The position numbers and the translations under genes are program-made. Below are positions 1-10,779 of a stretch of DNA of 64,000 bases, in pieces. The stretch is from Kuschelorhynchus macadamiae. Lineage: Eukaryota; Arthropoda; Insecta; Coleoptera; Curculionidae. The notes below the pieces were generated by a model. That model did not search any database, was not told the DNA's origin, and saw only the letters and a list, made by a program, of their open reading frames with translations. The stretch is from positions 1-64,000 of the forward strand of contig JAUTXW010000133.1 of NCBI GenBank assembly GCA_030620095.1, read 5' to 3'. Each line of letters begins with the position of its first letter. Positions within the stretch are counted from its first letter, which is position 1.

Positions 1-300
1 ATTTACCATCGAAAACTGGCAGAAGCTTTGATAATGAATGCCTATAGTTAGTAATCTAACTTCCCATGAGAAGAACGATAAGGAATCACAGTTAGGTAGT
101 GTCACGCTTCCCTACATACATGCCACTACAGACAAAATAGGACGATTACTTCGGCGGTCCAGCATACGTACAATCTTTAACTCACATAAGAAGATTGGAC
201 AATGCTTGTGATCCCCAAAAATGTTATACATTTTCAAACAGAATTAAGAAAGATATACAATTCTTTGTTCCTTTAGAGCCTTGTATAATAACTAAATATG

Positions 301-357
<57 letters not shown>

Positions 358-960
358 CCAATATATTGGTTCTGCAGTTCTAATGCGCCAGTCGTCACTA
401 TATTAAACTATCCTATATTTGTGCTATTTTGTTAATGTTTTATTCTATCCACACTCTCTCGTTCCTCTGACCACACTTAGGAAATACGTCTTTTAAATTG
501 TTGGAGCACTGTCTTATTTCATTTATTACATTGGTCTGAAACTTCTGTAATCCAAGACAAGGAATCTTTTTGATAATTTATTTTACTCATCTTCAATTCT
601 TCAAGAGGTTCCTTGGACCATATTTTATTGAAACTTTTCTATCTTCCACTATGTTTTTTAGTTCTCCGTCATTTTAGACATTCCTTTGAATCCGGCTTTT
701 AATTAGTGTCTTCCTGCTAATCGTTCTTTTTTTGTTAAGTAATTTTCTACTTTGTTCTGTAATATTTGGTCTGCATATTACTGTTTAACAACAGTTTGGT
801 ATGTACCACACTTGAAAATACATTTTCGAAAAAAATAATATATGTTTCTTCTTTTACTTTTATTTTTGTGATAACTTTACAGTTTATTAATTTTTAAATT
901 GTTTTCAAATTGTAGCATTTTTAACACTAGTATCACTAAACTATGGGGTGTTAAAAATTC
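1..960. other. Non-coding stretch without recognisable gene
   Basis: I see no coding region. An (AT)n tract lies at 305-354; the rest is AT-rich sequence with scattered stops in all frames. Confidence 0.5.
305..354. repeat. (AT)n microsatellite, about 25 units
   Basis: Uninterrupted alternating T and A over 50 bases. The open frame across it encodes only alternating Tyr-Ile and is not a gene. Confidence 0.95.
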
Positions 961-3300
961 AAGATGGTGGAACTAAATGGCGACCAAATAAAATGTTTTA
1001 AACAATCAACGTAAGACATTTTTATTCAAATGAATACAAAAACTAGTTGTGATATAGGAATCGTGTGTTACTAGCTTGTTTTGAATACATATAAATATTT
1101 GATGTTTATTAACAAGTTTATAGAATTTGTATAGTTATTACCAAATAATTATATGCATATATAAACCATGTTATCTTTATCTGCACATAGTAGAATTTTG
1201 TACAGGAAGTTCTGGGTGAAGAAAAATTTACCGATTTTAAGATTCAAATCAGAAACTAATATTTCGTGTAAAGTTAAAAATTCAAAATAGCAATATCACT
1301 ATGGCGTAGAAAATTTGGAGGCTATTAAAAAATTCAATTATGGATTGTTAGGTAGCATTTAAAATCTCAAAATCACGGCGACAGCATAGCTAATAATTTC
1401 TGTTATTGGAAAATGGACATCAAAAGTATTTCACAGTTCAAATTATGAATTTTTGATTTATGATGTGCAGATTTCAGTGAGAATTCACCTCAGGTTAAAA
1501 ATGTTAGTATGAAGCGCGATATTTTTCGCCGAATTGATAAGTGAAAATCTCCCAGTATGGGAAATACAAAATTTAAAATTAACTTACGATGACGTACTTA
1601 TTATAATAAATTAAATATGTAAATGAAACAGTGTTTATTATTTTTATTCGACGAAAACTCCACCTAATACCATTCGTGACTAAAATTTAACAGAAAATTC
1701 TGAAAAATATCATTGCCCTTCTCCTTTGGAGCCGGACTACTTCACTTTTAAAACAAAGAAAATAAACTCATGCAGTTTTCAGGCAACACCATTTTTTTCA
1801 GAATTTTCAGCAGTTTTGAACTAAAAAATGGTCTCGGGCAAACCTTCCAAGATTTTCAACCACACAAACATCAAACACACTTTTTTCGATATTTGGGAGA
1901 TATCCCAAAACATGTAGCTCAGTGTACCCTATGTAAAAGTAGGAAGATTTTTCGAGAAATTAAATTCTTATTAAAATAAAGATTATAAAAATATTTTATT
2001 TTAAGATTTGTTTTATGCTTTAAGTTTCTGATTTACATAAGTACATCAAATTAACAAAATAAATATAAGCTTTAAATACAAAACGTAGTTTGTATAAAAA
2101 AATAAAATAACTTATTATAGAGAAATATTGCAATTGGTACATTAATTACGATTTACCTCATTTAACACAATATTTCAGCTCTTAAAAACGTTTTTGAGAG
2201 TGACTGAAACGTATACCGTCAGAACACTGCACAACACAGTAAACTTAAACATTCCTGTTAAAAAGAAAAACAAAGAAAAAATACTGTTTTTCAATCCACT
2301 GAAAATAGTAGTTTTTTTTTAATATAAATATTAGTTTATCAGAATTATTATTTATTCTTTATTTTCGAAACTTGTATAATACTTCATTTAGTTCATTTAT
2401 TTATTATTATTATTATTAATTAATAGTATATTAATGCAAATCTCACAACTGTACCTTACATAATAAAAACATTTGTTACAACTATAGTTGATAAGAAAAT
2501 ATTTTATATTACGCCACTGGTCTATTCATGCTATAATTAACAACTTGATTGGGTTAATTATCGTTTAATCCTGTAAACAAACACACTTTATTACAGGCTA
2601 TATATTGAGTCAGGAGATATATAAAGACAATAAATAAACGAATTAATTTTAATACAAGAATGTTGGAAAAGGTATGGGAATTAGAACCTATTTTTTGTTG
2701 TGGCGTATTCATTGTTTTAAACCTTAACTACTTTTTACTTATCTCGTGAAAGGAAAGTATTGTAATCGTAAAAAAAAATCACCCTCCCAGCTTTTTACAG
2801 ATCTTCACGTTTTTGGGTCCCTAGATGCCAAAAAAATATGTTGTCTCAATTCCGTCGTTGGTGACTTAACTAAAGAACTATATACTTGATTGACTTCAAA
2901 TTTTGGTGAAAAATTAAGGAGCCATACGGGGATCACCTGGTAACATTTTAGTAAAAATCCAATAGGAACAAAATGGCGGTAAAAAAATATTACTAAAAAA
3001 ACTACTTACCCAAATCTATCTAATACTTTGCGTAAGCATCGAGTATTACGTAGGAATAAATTGACACATATTTGGTTCGAATCCAAGATGGCGGCTTAAT
3101 TTTAACAATAAAATTATTTAAAAAAAAGTCAGCCTGAAAAACTACTTATTTGATTGATTTCAAGAATTAAGTCTGATATAGATATGCACTAGTAAAATTT
3201 TAGTGCGAATTCCTCCCAGTTTTTTTTACAGATCTTCACGATTTTTTTAATGTAAGGACGAACGTACGTAGCCGATGCACGCATCGGACAAGTGGCCCTT
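961..3300 (+). repeat. AAGATGGCGG-type interspersed repeat, first block
   Basis: Diverged repeat units with AAGATGGTGG (961), AAATGGCGG (about 2969) and AAGATGGCGG (about 3085), each next to shared phrases such as 'actacttat.cgattgacttcaaattttggt' in broken form and 'ttacagatcttcacg' (about 2798 and 3226). The same phrases recur at 7.2-8.3 and 9.0-9.2 kb in the same orientation. No open frame is conserved. I cannot assign the repeat to a transposon class. Confidence 0.6.
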
Positions 3301-4780
3301 CTGAAACGTACATAGAATAGAATGCTAAACATTCCAAATGGTACGAATTCGCAAATAACGTCATAAAAGTATCAAGTCAAATAACCCCGGGACAAACAGG
3401 TAAATAAAAATTTAAAAAAGGATATACAATGATAAACGCAAAGTAACATAATACATAAATGTAACAAAATTACACAGAATCAACGTGAACAAGGAGGCGC
3501 GGAGCCCCAATACAAATCTGCCTGTTTTCAATTAAAATTTTGGTAGTTAAGACTGACAAAATCACAAATACAAGCCATTATTAAAAAAGTCATACAACAA
3601 GTAATATGTCCGACATTTCTGTATGCACACCATACCCACCTGAATACTGTATGACAATTATTTTATTATTGACGATGTGTCTTTGCTATTTTATGCACGA
3701 TAGACCCCTATTAAGTCGGAGTTGCGCTTTGTTAGGTATTCTCTATTTTCACGCGACGTCATCTGCGGAATTTCGCCTGGAGAAATGTGAGAGAGGAAGG
3801 GAAGGGGATAGATCTGTAATGAAACGGAGTGAGAAGGATTTCTACTTAGAGATCGTTTTAAGCCTACGTTTACTCCGTTTACTGTAGTTCGAGGTTCCAG
3901 TGAATTTGGTGTGTTTTAATTTTGCTTTTGTTATTTTTTTTTGTTAAAATATATGTTTCTAAATTTTCAATTGTTTGTCGTGATAGTGATACATTATGTA
4001 GTGTTAGTGCAGGAATCTTTCAGTTTCTTTTTATATAAAATTGATAAACATTATTTGCGGCGTAAACCAACCTCTCAAACATAAAAATGTAGTTGGGGTT
4101 TCCTCGCAGTAGAGCTATAAACAAGAAAGTCAAGTGTGCATTGTTTCGCGCGCTTTGGAGTATCTATATTTAGTGCCAATTGTTAATGAAAAACGTTTTA
4201 TTATTGATAAGGTAAGGGCATCTAGTCTTGTATGAGAGTGAGAGTGTCTGAGAAAAAATTTAATTGAATAAAATAAAATCCTTTTTCTACGATCTTGAAA
4301 TAAAAAGCAATTGCTACACTGATTTTATTTAGGTAATGATGAATAATCCAGTACTATTGCCGGTGCGGTAATAAAGGATGCTAGTTACTACCGCATTACT
4401 GCGGCCACTTCACACGCAGTGTGGTAAAAAGATATCTTTAAATTGCTATTACTTCCACTCTTCCACATCCCCAAAATAATAAATGGATGGGGCAGTATAG
4501 CATCGGCAAAAAAAATTCAATTTTTGGTCTTAAAATGATTAAAAACGTGTAAAAAACACAAATTCGGTGAATATCAGTTTTTCTGTCTGCCGGTCGGTCT
4601 GTTAATTTACGCGATACCTTCCGAAGAAGTTGCTCTATCGACTTGAAATTTGGTACATAGGTAGTAATCCATATGAGAATGGTTCGGATTGTTATTGAGC
4701 AAAATCGGTTGAGTTAAAGGGGGTAAAATGGGGGTTATTGTAAATAATTATAATTTTTCATTAAAAATTAGACATTATTA
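3300..4780. other. Non-coding stretch; unrecognised
   Basis: A 93-codon open frame at 3606-3887 has no recognisable domain and I do not call it a gene. Around 4584-4740 is a phrase with repeated 'gtctg/cggtc' words followed by 'cgacttgaaatttggtaca', related to phrases near 7795 and 8300, so the AAGATGGCGG repeat family probably extends here. Confidence 0.45.
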
Positions 4781-6597
4781 ATGAAATATTGAGTTTACTC
4801 GCTGATTATATCCGTAATAAAATTATTGCTAGGATTAAGCCAAATATATTCGCAATTATCGCTGATGAGACCACAGATCTTTCAAAAAAAGAACAACTCT
4901 GTTTGTTTCAGAACTGTTGACGATAATTTCGAAATATCAGAATATTTTTTGAGACTTTATGAAACGCCTTTGACTAATGCGGAGACGTTACACCGAAGAC
5001 GCTGGTTCATTGTCCTTAAGACCTTTTTGTCCCACTAGATGGTGTTTTCGTGTAACATCTTTAAAATCACTGTTTGTAGTAAGTATTGAAAAAGCGAAGC
5101 AAATGCTTATCTCGAAAAAATGTATTCATTTGAATTTTATTTTTTACTAAAAATTTTAATAAATATTTTTGAAAATATAGAGGTTTTGAATACAAAAAGT
5201 TAACATTGACATTGCAGACGCAAAAAAAAAATTTAAAAATTTTTTTTGCCTTTCTAAAACACTCGAACTAATTTCGAAAACATCTAGGAACAAATAGTCT
5301 CCGAGACCGATAATTTTAATATTGATGAACCTGTTTTGTCAAGGAAAAGAATGGTTCCCTTCAAATTGGGTGGTTCAAAAAATTCTATATTATCCAAATT
5401 CACCTGAAGAAATGTACAGGGTGTCCGGATTTGGTTGCAAAAGCAGGGTATCTCGCTTATTTTTAAAGATAGAACCTTGCGGTTTTCACGAACCTGAGTT
5501 AATTTTTTTTTAATAAAATTTAATGACCTTAAATAAAAGGCAGCATTGTTTTGCATGGCCTACTGCAAAATTTGGGATGATAATTATAAAATTAGGATTT
5601 TTGTTGTTGTTTATTAAAATAGACCCATACTATTATATATTTTTGAGAAGCTTTTAAAAGGACAAATCAATTTCTGGACAAATATACAGGGTGTCCATTT
5701 AAAAAAACACAACTTTGGGTCATATCTAAAAAATAACAACTCAAATGAAAAATATGACTACGCCACTGGATCCAGCGTAAAAAACTGCATAAGCAGCAAT
5801 TTTTCTCTTTGCGTTAAGTTAAAAGCTAACCGAGATACTCAGGGAGGTCCCAAAATGCAAAATTTTCTATTTCGCCCTGTATCTCATAAACGAAGAAGGC
5901 TATGAAAATTTTGTTTACGGCTTCATGAGTTTCACAAAAAATTAGCTCAGGTTCGTGAAAACCGCAAGGTTCTATCTTTAAAAAATAAGCGGGGTCACCC
6001 TGCTTTTGCAGCAAATCCGGACACCCTGCACATACGTTTATATTACGAAATAATAGATAATTGCATTCAAAGCCTTAACAACCGTTTTAATTCGGTGGGA
6101 ATAAAAAGAGCAAGAGATATTGAAGAATTTTTATTGACAAATAACGAAAACTATATAATTCAGGAAAATTATAGTAGCGATTTTGATTTAGAAAGACTCC
6201 ATTTACATAAAAGAATGTTTTTTGATAGTAACGGGCAAAATTTTCATTCAGCAACAGAAATCGCTTTATATTTAAATCAAAATATACATTTAAAAGAATT
6301 ATTTTCTGTAAAATTTTAAAATTATTTTTTACTATCCCTATAACATCGTGTACTTCAAAGTTTTTCAAATTTACGCAGACTAAAAACATTTTTAAGGACA
6401 AGGATGACGCAGGCCAGATTAAATGACTGTATTGTCTTAAATTCATATAAAGATATGTTAAGGGAAGTGGATCAAAATGAAATTGAAAATATATTTATAC
6501 AACGAAATACTCACATTCCGACCGAACCTAAAACTGTGAAATATCGGTTTATATCTATTTTTGTTTGTTGGTTATCTGAATTTTTATTTTTTATGTA
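4780..6597 (+). pseudogene. Decayed hAT transposase (ZMYM1-like), split by a MITE
   Basis: hAT transposases are RNase-H-fold DDE enzymes. Pieces of a ZMYM1/'zinc finger MYM-type protein 1-like' hAT protein follow in order. About 4786-4990 encodes ADETTDLSKKEQL, which holds a conserved Asp region, then after a frameshift VDDNFEISEYFLRLYETP. About 5308-5414 encodes EPVLSRKRM and SPEEMY. 6031-6319 continues with IRLYYEIIDNCIQSLNNRF. About 6380-6560 is the C-terminal dimerisation region (LRTRMTQARLNDCIVLNSYKD). The middle between 4990 and 5290 is lost. A palindromic element at 5417-6028 separates Tyr from Ile of the same sentence, so removing it restores the frame. Stops and frameshifts make it non-functional. 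The family call is from recognisable motifs; no alignment was run. Confidence 0.8.
5417..6028. mobile_element. Palindromic MITE with about 95-bp inverted ends, inserted at TA
   Basis: The left arm 5417-5511 starts CAGGGTGTCCGGATTTG and the right arm 5934-6028 is its near-perfect reverse complement. It sits inside the hAT pseudogene. The left flank is TA (5415-5416) and the right flank CA (6029-6030), which fits a TA target duplication with one mutation, as in Tc1/mariner-group MITEs. A further CAGGGTGTCC at about 5690 suggests an internal or nested end. No coding capacity. Confidence 0.85.
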
Positions 6598-6749
6598 AAT
6601 ACCTACTAATAAATAATTTTACCTAAAATAAATTTGTATAATTTGAAATAGATAAACATTTTGGAACCCTTAAGAAATTTCGACCGTAGCACAAAAAAAA
6701 ATATCCCTCTGTCCAGGCGGTCTTTTAGTCTTTTATGCCGCTCTTGTCT

Positions 6750-7150
6750 AAAGCACCCATACTGAACAAGAGGCAAGAGAGTAGAAAACTTCCAAATTTC
6801 AGGAAAGGAACCTAGGTTGAAGGATCTCTGAAAGATTATGCACAGAGGCTGAGACAATGACTGACAACATCTAATAGAGATGGGGATTCCATCTGGACCA
6901 GCATTCTTAGAGAGGTCAAAGCCCTTTATTTTATTACAGATTTCTGCCTCGGTAAAACAATACGTTGATAGTAATTTTCCTGAACAACTTATGAGACCAA
7001 TCTTACTAAAATCCAAATTGGGGTGGTGAGAATAGCAGGACTGAACGTGAGTAGCAAAAGCATTTGCGATGTTATTTGAACCAATAATTTCCTCACCTTT
7101 ATAACTCATGACATTTGGCAAACTGGAGTCCCTTCTTAACGTCTCCCAGG
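6750..7150 (-). pseudogene. LINE reverse-transcriptase fragment (palm-proximal N-terminal part)
   Basis: On the minus strand, from about 7150 down to 6765, the translation runs WETLRRDSSLPNVMSYKGEE, then FATHVQSCY, then NAGPDGIPISIRCC, then GSFPEIWKFSTLLPL. This is the conserved region just before RT block 1 in Jockey/CR1-group LINEs (the PGPDGIP and FP..WK..  motifs). No catalytic FADD block follows, so the copy is truncated at both ends. The sequence below 6750 is no longer RT-like. Confidence 0.75.
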
Positions 7151-7179
7151 CACGTAGCCAGGGGGCGTGAAAATATGTT

Positions 7180-8340
7180 GATATAGGTATGTTTTTTACT
7201 AATTTTTCTGAGGTTTGATCGTTTGGACCCCCCCCACATTTTCGTAAAAATCTAATATGGAGGAAGAAAAAGGCGGCCTAGTGAAACGTTAAACAAATGT
7301 ATTTGAAAATCAGCATAATAAATTGTTCAAAATTTCATGAAAGAATTGAGTATTCTATCATTGCCTTTAAATAAAAAAATATTATTAAAAAACTACTCTA
7401 TCCAATTTTCCTCAGATTTTGCGAAAACCTTAACATCACAAAACCAATCCGCTTAACTGCGTATTATTATGCTGGAATCAATTGGCAATATTTTGGTACG
7501 AATCCAAGATGGCGGAACAAAATGGCGGCTTAATTAAATATTTAAAAATTCAGCCTGAAAAATGTGCTTAATGGTTTGATTTCCAATTGTGTGCCATAAC
7601 TAACTGTGATATAGGGATCAACTAGTAAAATTATGGTACTAATTCAAGATCGCCGAACAAAATGGAGGCCAAATAAAATGTTTGTAATCGTGAAAAAATC
7701 ACCTTTTAAAGTTTTATACATCTTTATCTTTTCCTTTTAGCATCCCTGGATTCCAAAAAATATGTTTTATTAATTCTGTCGGCCGTCTACGCGTCTGTAG
7801 GTCTCTCAGTTCGCGGTATAGCTTAAATACTACTTATCCGATTGACAAATTTTGGTCAAAAATTAAGGGTCATATGGGGATGACTTGACATTTTGGTAAA
7901 AATCCAATATGGCGAAACAAAATGGCGGGCTAGTGAAATGTTAAAAAAAAAATTACTAAAAAACTACTTATCTAGTTTACCTCAAATTTTACACAAAGAT
8001 CAAAGTATTATGTTGGAATCAACTGGTAACATTTTGGTATGAATCCAAGATAGCGGTATAATAAAATATTTAAAAATTCAACCTGAAAAAACGACTTAGT
8101 GGATTGATTGCAGATTGTGTTCCATAACTAATTTTCGTATAGAGATCAACTAGTTTAAATTTTGTTATTAATTGAAGATGGCGGAACAAAATGGCGGCCA
8201 AATAAACTTTGTAATCGTGCAAAAATCATCTTCTTAGGTTTTACATAACTTCACGTTTTAGCATCGCTAGACGCCAAAAAACATGTTTTATCAATTCTAT
8301 CGGTCCGTCTGTGTGTCACTTCGCGACATAGCTTAAATGC
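7180..8340 (+). repeat. AAGATGGCGG-type interspersed repeat, second block
   Basis: At least six phrases with a paired motif, e.g. AAGATGGCGGAACAAAATGG at about 7506 and about 8174, and variants at about 7238, 7647, 7907 and 8047. They are separated by recurring blocks ('actacttatc', 'ggtaacattttggta', 'tagggatcaactagt'), so the block is an array of roughly 0.2-0.6 kb quasi-repeats in one orientation. No ORF. Confidence 0.75.
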
Positions 8341-8344
8341 TACT

Positions 8345-8995
8345 TACCTACTCCGTTGGTCCGCAGATATTAAGTTCCTAAATGGTTTCGTTAACGACCC
8401 TCTTATTGTTATGTTAGAGTGGTGTATTATTTCGGGTTAAGACCCAGTAAAAAAACAAAAGACTTTTTTAAATTGTCGACGTTTCGCAACTTTATTGTTG
8501 CATCCTCATGACACAGTCTTTACCTACTACGCTGGGGCGCAGATATTTCTCAGATATTAAGTTTCTCAATGGTTTTCGTTACCGATCCTCTTGTTTTTAT
8601 GTTAGAGAGGTGCATTTTTTAAGGTTAGGATCCAGTAAAAAAAACGAGTCTTTTTTTAAATCGTCGACGTTCCGCAACTTTATTGTTGCATCCTCAGGGC
8701 ACATAGATTTTATATCCTGCCAGATATTATAGTGGTGTATTATTTGGCGTTAGGAAATATCTGCGGACCAACGCAGTAAGTGAAGACTGATAATATGGGT
8801 TTCATGCATGATATAAAATCTATGTGTTCTGAGGATGCAACAATGAAGTTGCGAAACGTCGACAATTTAAAAAAAGGCTTTTGGTATTTATTTACCGGAT
8901 TCTAATCCCCAATAATACACCACTCTAACATAACAAGAAGATTGTTAACGAAAACCACCTGGGAAATATCTGCGGACCAACGGAATAGGTAAAGA
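8345..8995. repeat. Foldback repeat cluster with hammerhead-like cores
   Basis: CTCCGTTGGTCCGCAGATATT near 8356 is matched by its reverse complement near 8970. Between them are three copies of a roughly 100-bp unit with GTCGACGTTTCGCAAC: two read on the minus strand (about 8470-8505 and 8660-8700) and one on the plus strand (about 8829-8866). The plus copy has CTGAGGA, a GCAAC/GTTGC stem, then GAAAC and GTC, as in a hammerhead ribozyme core. The cluster interrupts the AAGATGGCGG repeat. It may derive from Penelope-like element ends, which are known to carry such motifs. Confidence 0.6.
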
Positions 8996-8999
8996 CCGA

Positions 9000-9200
9000 T
9001 AATATGGGTTTCATTTTAAGATGGCGGCCAAATAAAATTTTTAAAAAATCAACGTCAAAAAATCTTATTAACCTGACTAATTTTGGAGAAAAATTAAATG
9101 TGAAAATGGGATAAACTGGTACGAATTTAACATGACGTAACAAAATGGCGGTATGTGTCAATGTAAAAACTACTTATTGAATTTATTTTAAATTATGCCC
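9000..9200 (+). repeat. AAGATGGCGG-type repeat, third block
   Basis: AAGATGGCGGCCAAATAAAA at about 9019 and AAAATGGCGG at about 9141, with the same neighbouring phrases as the second block. It looks like the continuation of that repeat after the foldback cluster. Confidence 0.6.
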
Positions 9201-9889
9201 AAAAGTCAAGTGTGGCATAGGTAGAACACACTTCACTATTCCTAACAGAGGAAATTTCCGGGTAAACGAAATTTTCCGATTTTTTTTTTGTGGTGATTAT
9301 GTGGACTGATTGGGGCCTGTATGGATTGCATTCATTTAAATAAAAACAATTTCATCTCTCTGTTATTATGTCTATAGTTCAAAGCGTACCTTTGTCCTAT
9401 TATCGCTTTTAACTTATTTTATTGGCAAAGTATTTACTCAGCTTTTTAACACTAATGTTGGAACAAATGTAATGAAAATAAAAGTCCTAATTTAAGATTT
9501 TTTTGCGCTCGTACTAAAAATAGTCTATAATACATTATACATTAAAGTGCCGGACACGAAAGGAAACAGGGCGGAGTCGATGGGTTTAGGAAGGTAGGCC
9601 AAGAAATCTCTTTAAACCAGTGGTGTCCCGTCGTTCTTTAAATAATATGGCACTCCTTTTTGACTATACGCACTTCAGATAATTAAAAAATGTAACTATG
9701 CTTAATGAACCTACATTTTTCTGTTTTCTTTCATGTACCGCACTTCTATATCTCTTTTGTGTTGCAAAAACGGCGAACTTTCGAATTTTAAAATGATTTA
9801 ATTTTGATTTTTCTTGATCGATTTACCTATAAATATACTTTTTCGTGAGTTCTGTCATTCACGATTTACAAGGGCAGCCAGCATCAGAT

Positions 9890-10586
9890 CCAGTGAACGA
9901 GATTTATCAAAATTTTAATTTATGCAGTTCGACTTTTGGCTACTCAGGTATGCCAAAAGTGGTCGTCTGTCGCCGTTTGTCATATTACTTTATACAGGGG
10001 CCGTCATTGTGAAGTACTATACAGGGCGTTTCCTAATTGCGTGCTGATGTTAAAGGGATGTTTTTATGTCCTAGAAGTCTTAACTTTTGAGATACAGGAT
10101 GGTAAGGTTTAAAAAGAAAACTTTGTTTTCATCCCAATTCTGATGCTATTGTAGATAACTGCATGAAATTTGATACACGTGTTTTAAGCATTAAGAAGCA
10201 TACGGATTTACTCAGGTTAATTACATATGCACGCCACTAGTAGAAATTTCAAAAATTGATTGTTAATAAAAAATGCCCTTTTATGCATAAAAGATGTGTA
10301 TCAAATTTCACACAGTTATTTATCTATAATAGCATCAGAATTATCATTTAAAAAAAAGTTTTTTTAAAACCCTGTATTACCAAAAAAGACTTAGGTTCAT
10401 ATTAAACTTTTTTCTTAAAAAGGTCCAAGAATCACCCCCTTTGACATTAGCACGCAATTAGGAAACGCCCTGTATAGTACTTCACAATGTAATATGACAG
10501 ACGGGGAAAAACGGTCACTTTTGGCATACCCGAATAGCCCAAACTCGAACTGCATAAGTTAAAATTTTGATAAATCTTGTTCACTG
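9890..10586. repeat. Palindrome with centre-inserted MITE, copy 1
   Basis: The outer arms start CCAGTGAAC at 9890 and end with its complement GTTCACTGG at 10586; they run inward to GTGAAGTAC and GTACTTCAC. The centre TA of the palindrome is occupied by a 451-bp MITE (10022-10472; CAGGGCGTTTCCTAATTGCG at both ends in inverted form), with TA on each side. Weaker symmetry extends outwards to about 9876 and 10606. It lies between the transposase stop and the transposon end. Confidence 0.85.
10022..10472. mobile_element. MITE with CAGGGCGTTTCC ends, TA duplication
   Basis: The terminal inverted repeats CAGGGCGTTTCCTAATTGCG / reverse complement are flanked by TA at 10020-10021 and 10473-10474. It has no ORF. 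It sits at the symmetry centre of the surrounding palindrome. A homologous copy is at 16752-17210. Confidence 0.85.
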
Positions 10587-10779
10587 GAATCAGTGTTGGC
10601 TCCCCTACTATAACTACATTGATGTGTTAATTTTGGAAAAATATGAGTTCTGTAGTTTTTCAAATATTAATTGCAATATTTTTTTTTTGACAGCCGGTAT
10701 TGAACAGAAAATTAATTATTTTGAAGCAGTTTATTGACAGCTACTTTATGAACAATTTTAAAAAATATATTAAAAAAAA

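Noticed and set aside
3606..3887. 93-codon open frame on the plus strand
   Set aside because: No recognisable domain, no splice context, and repeat-rich surroundings; probably chance.
8345..8995. CRISPR-like repeat array
   Set aside because: Units alternate in orientation, are few and diverged, and the sequence is eukaryotic.
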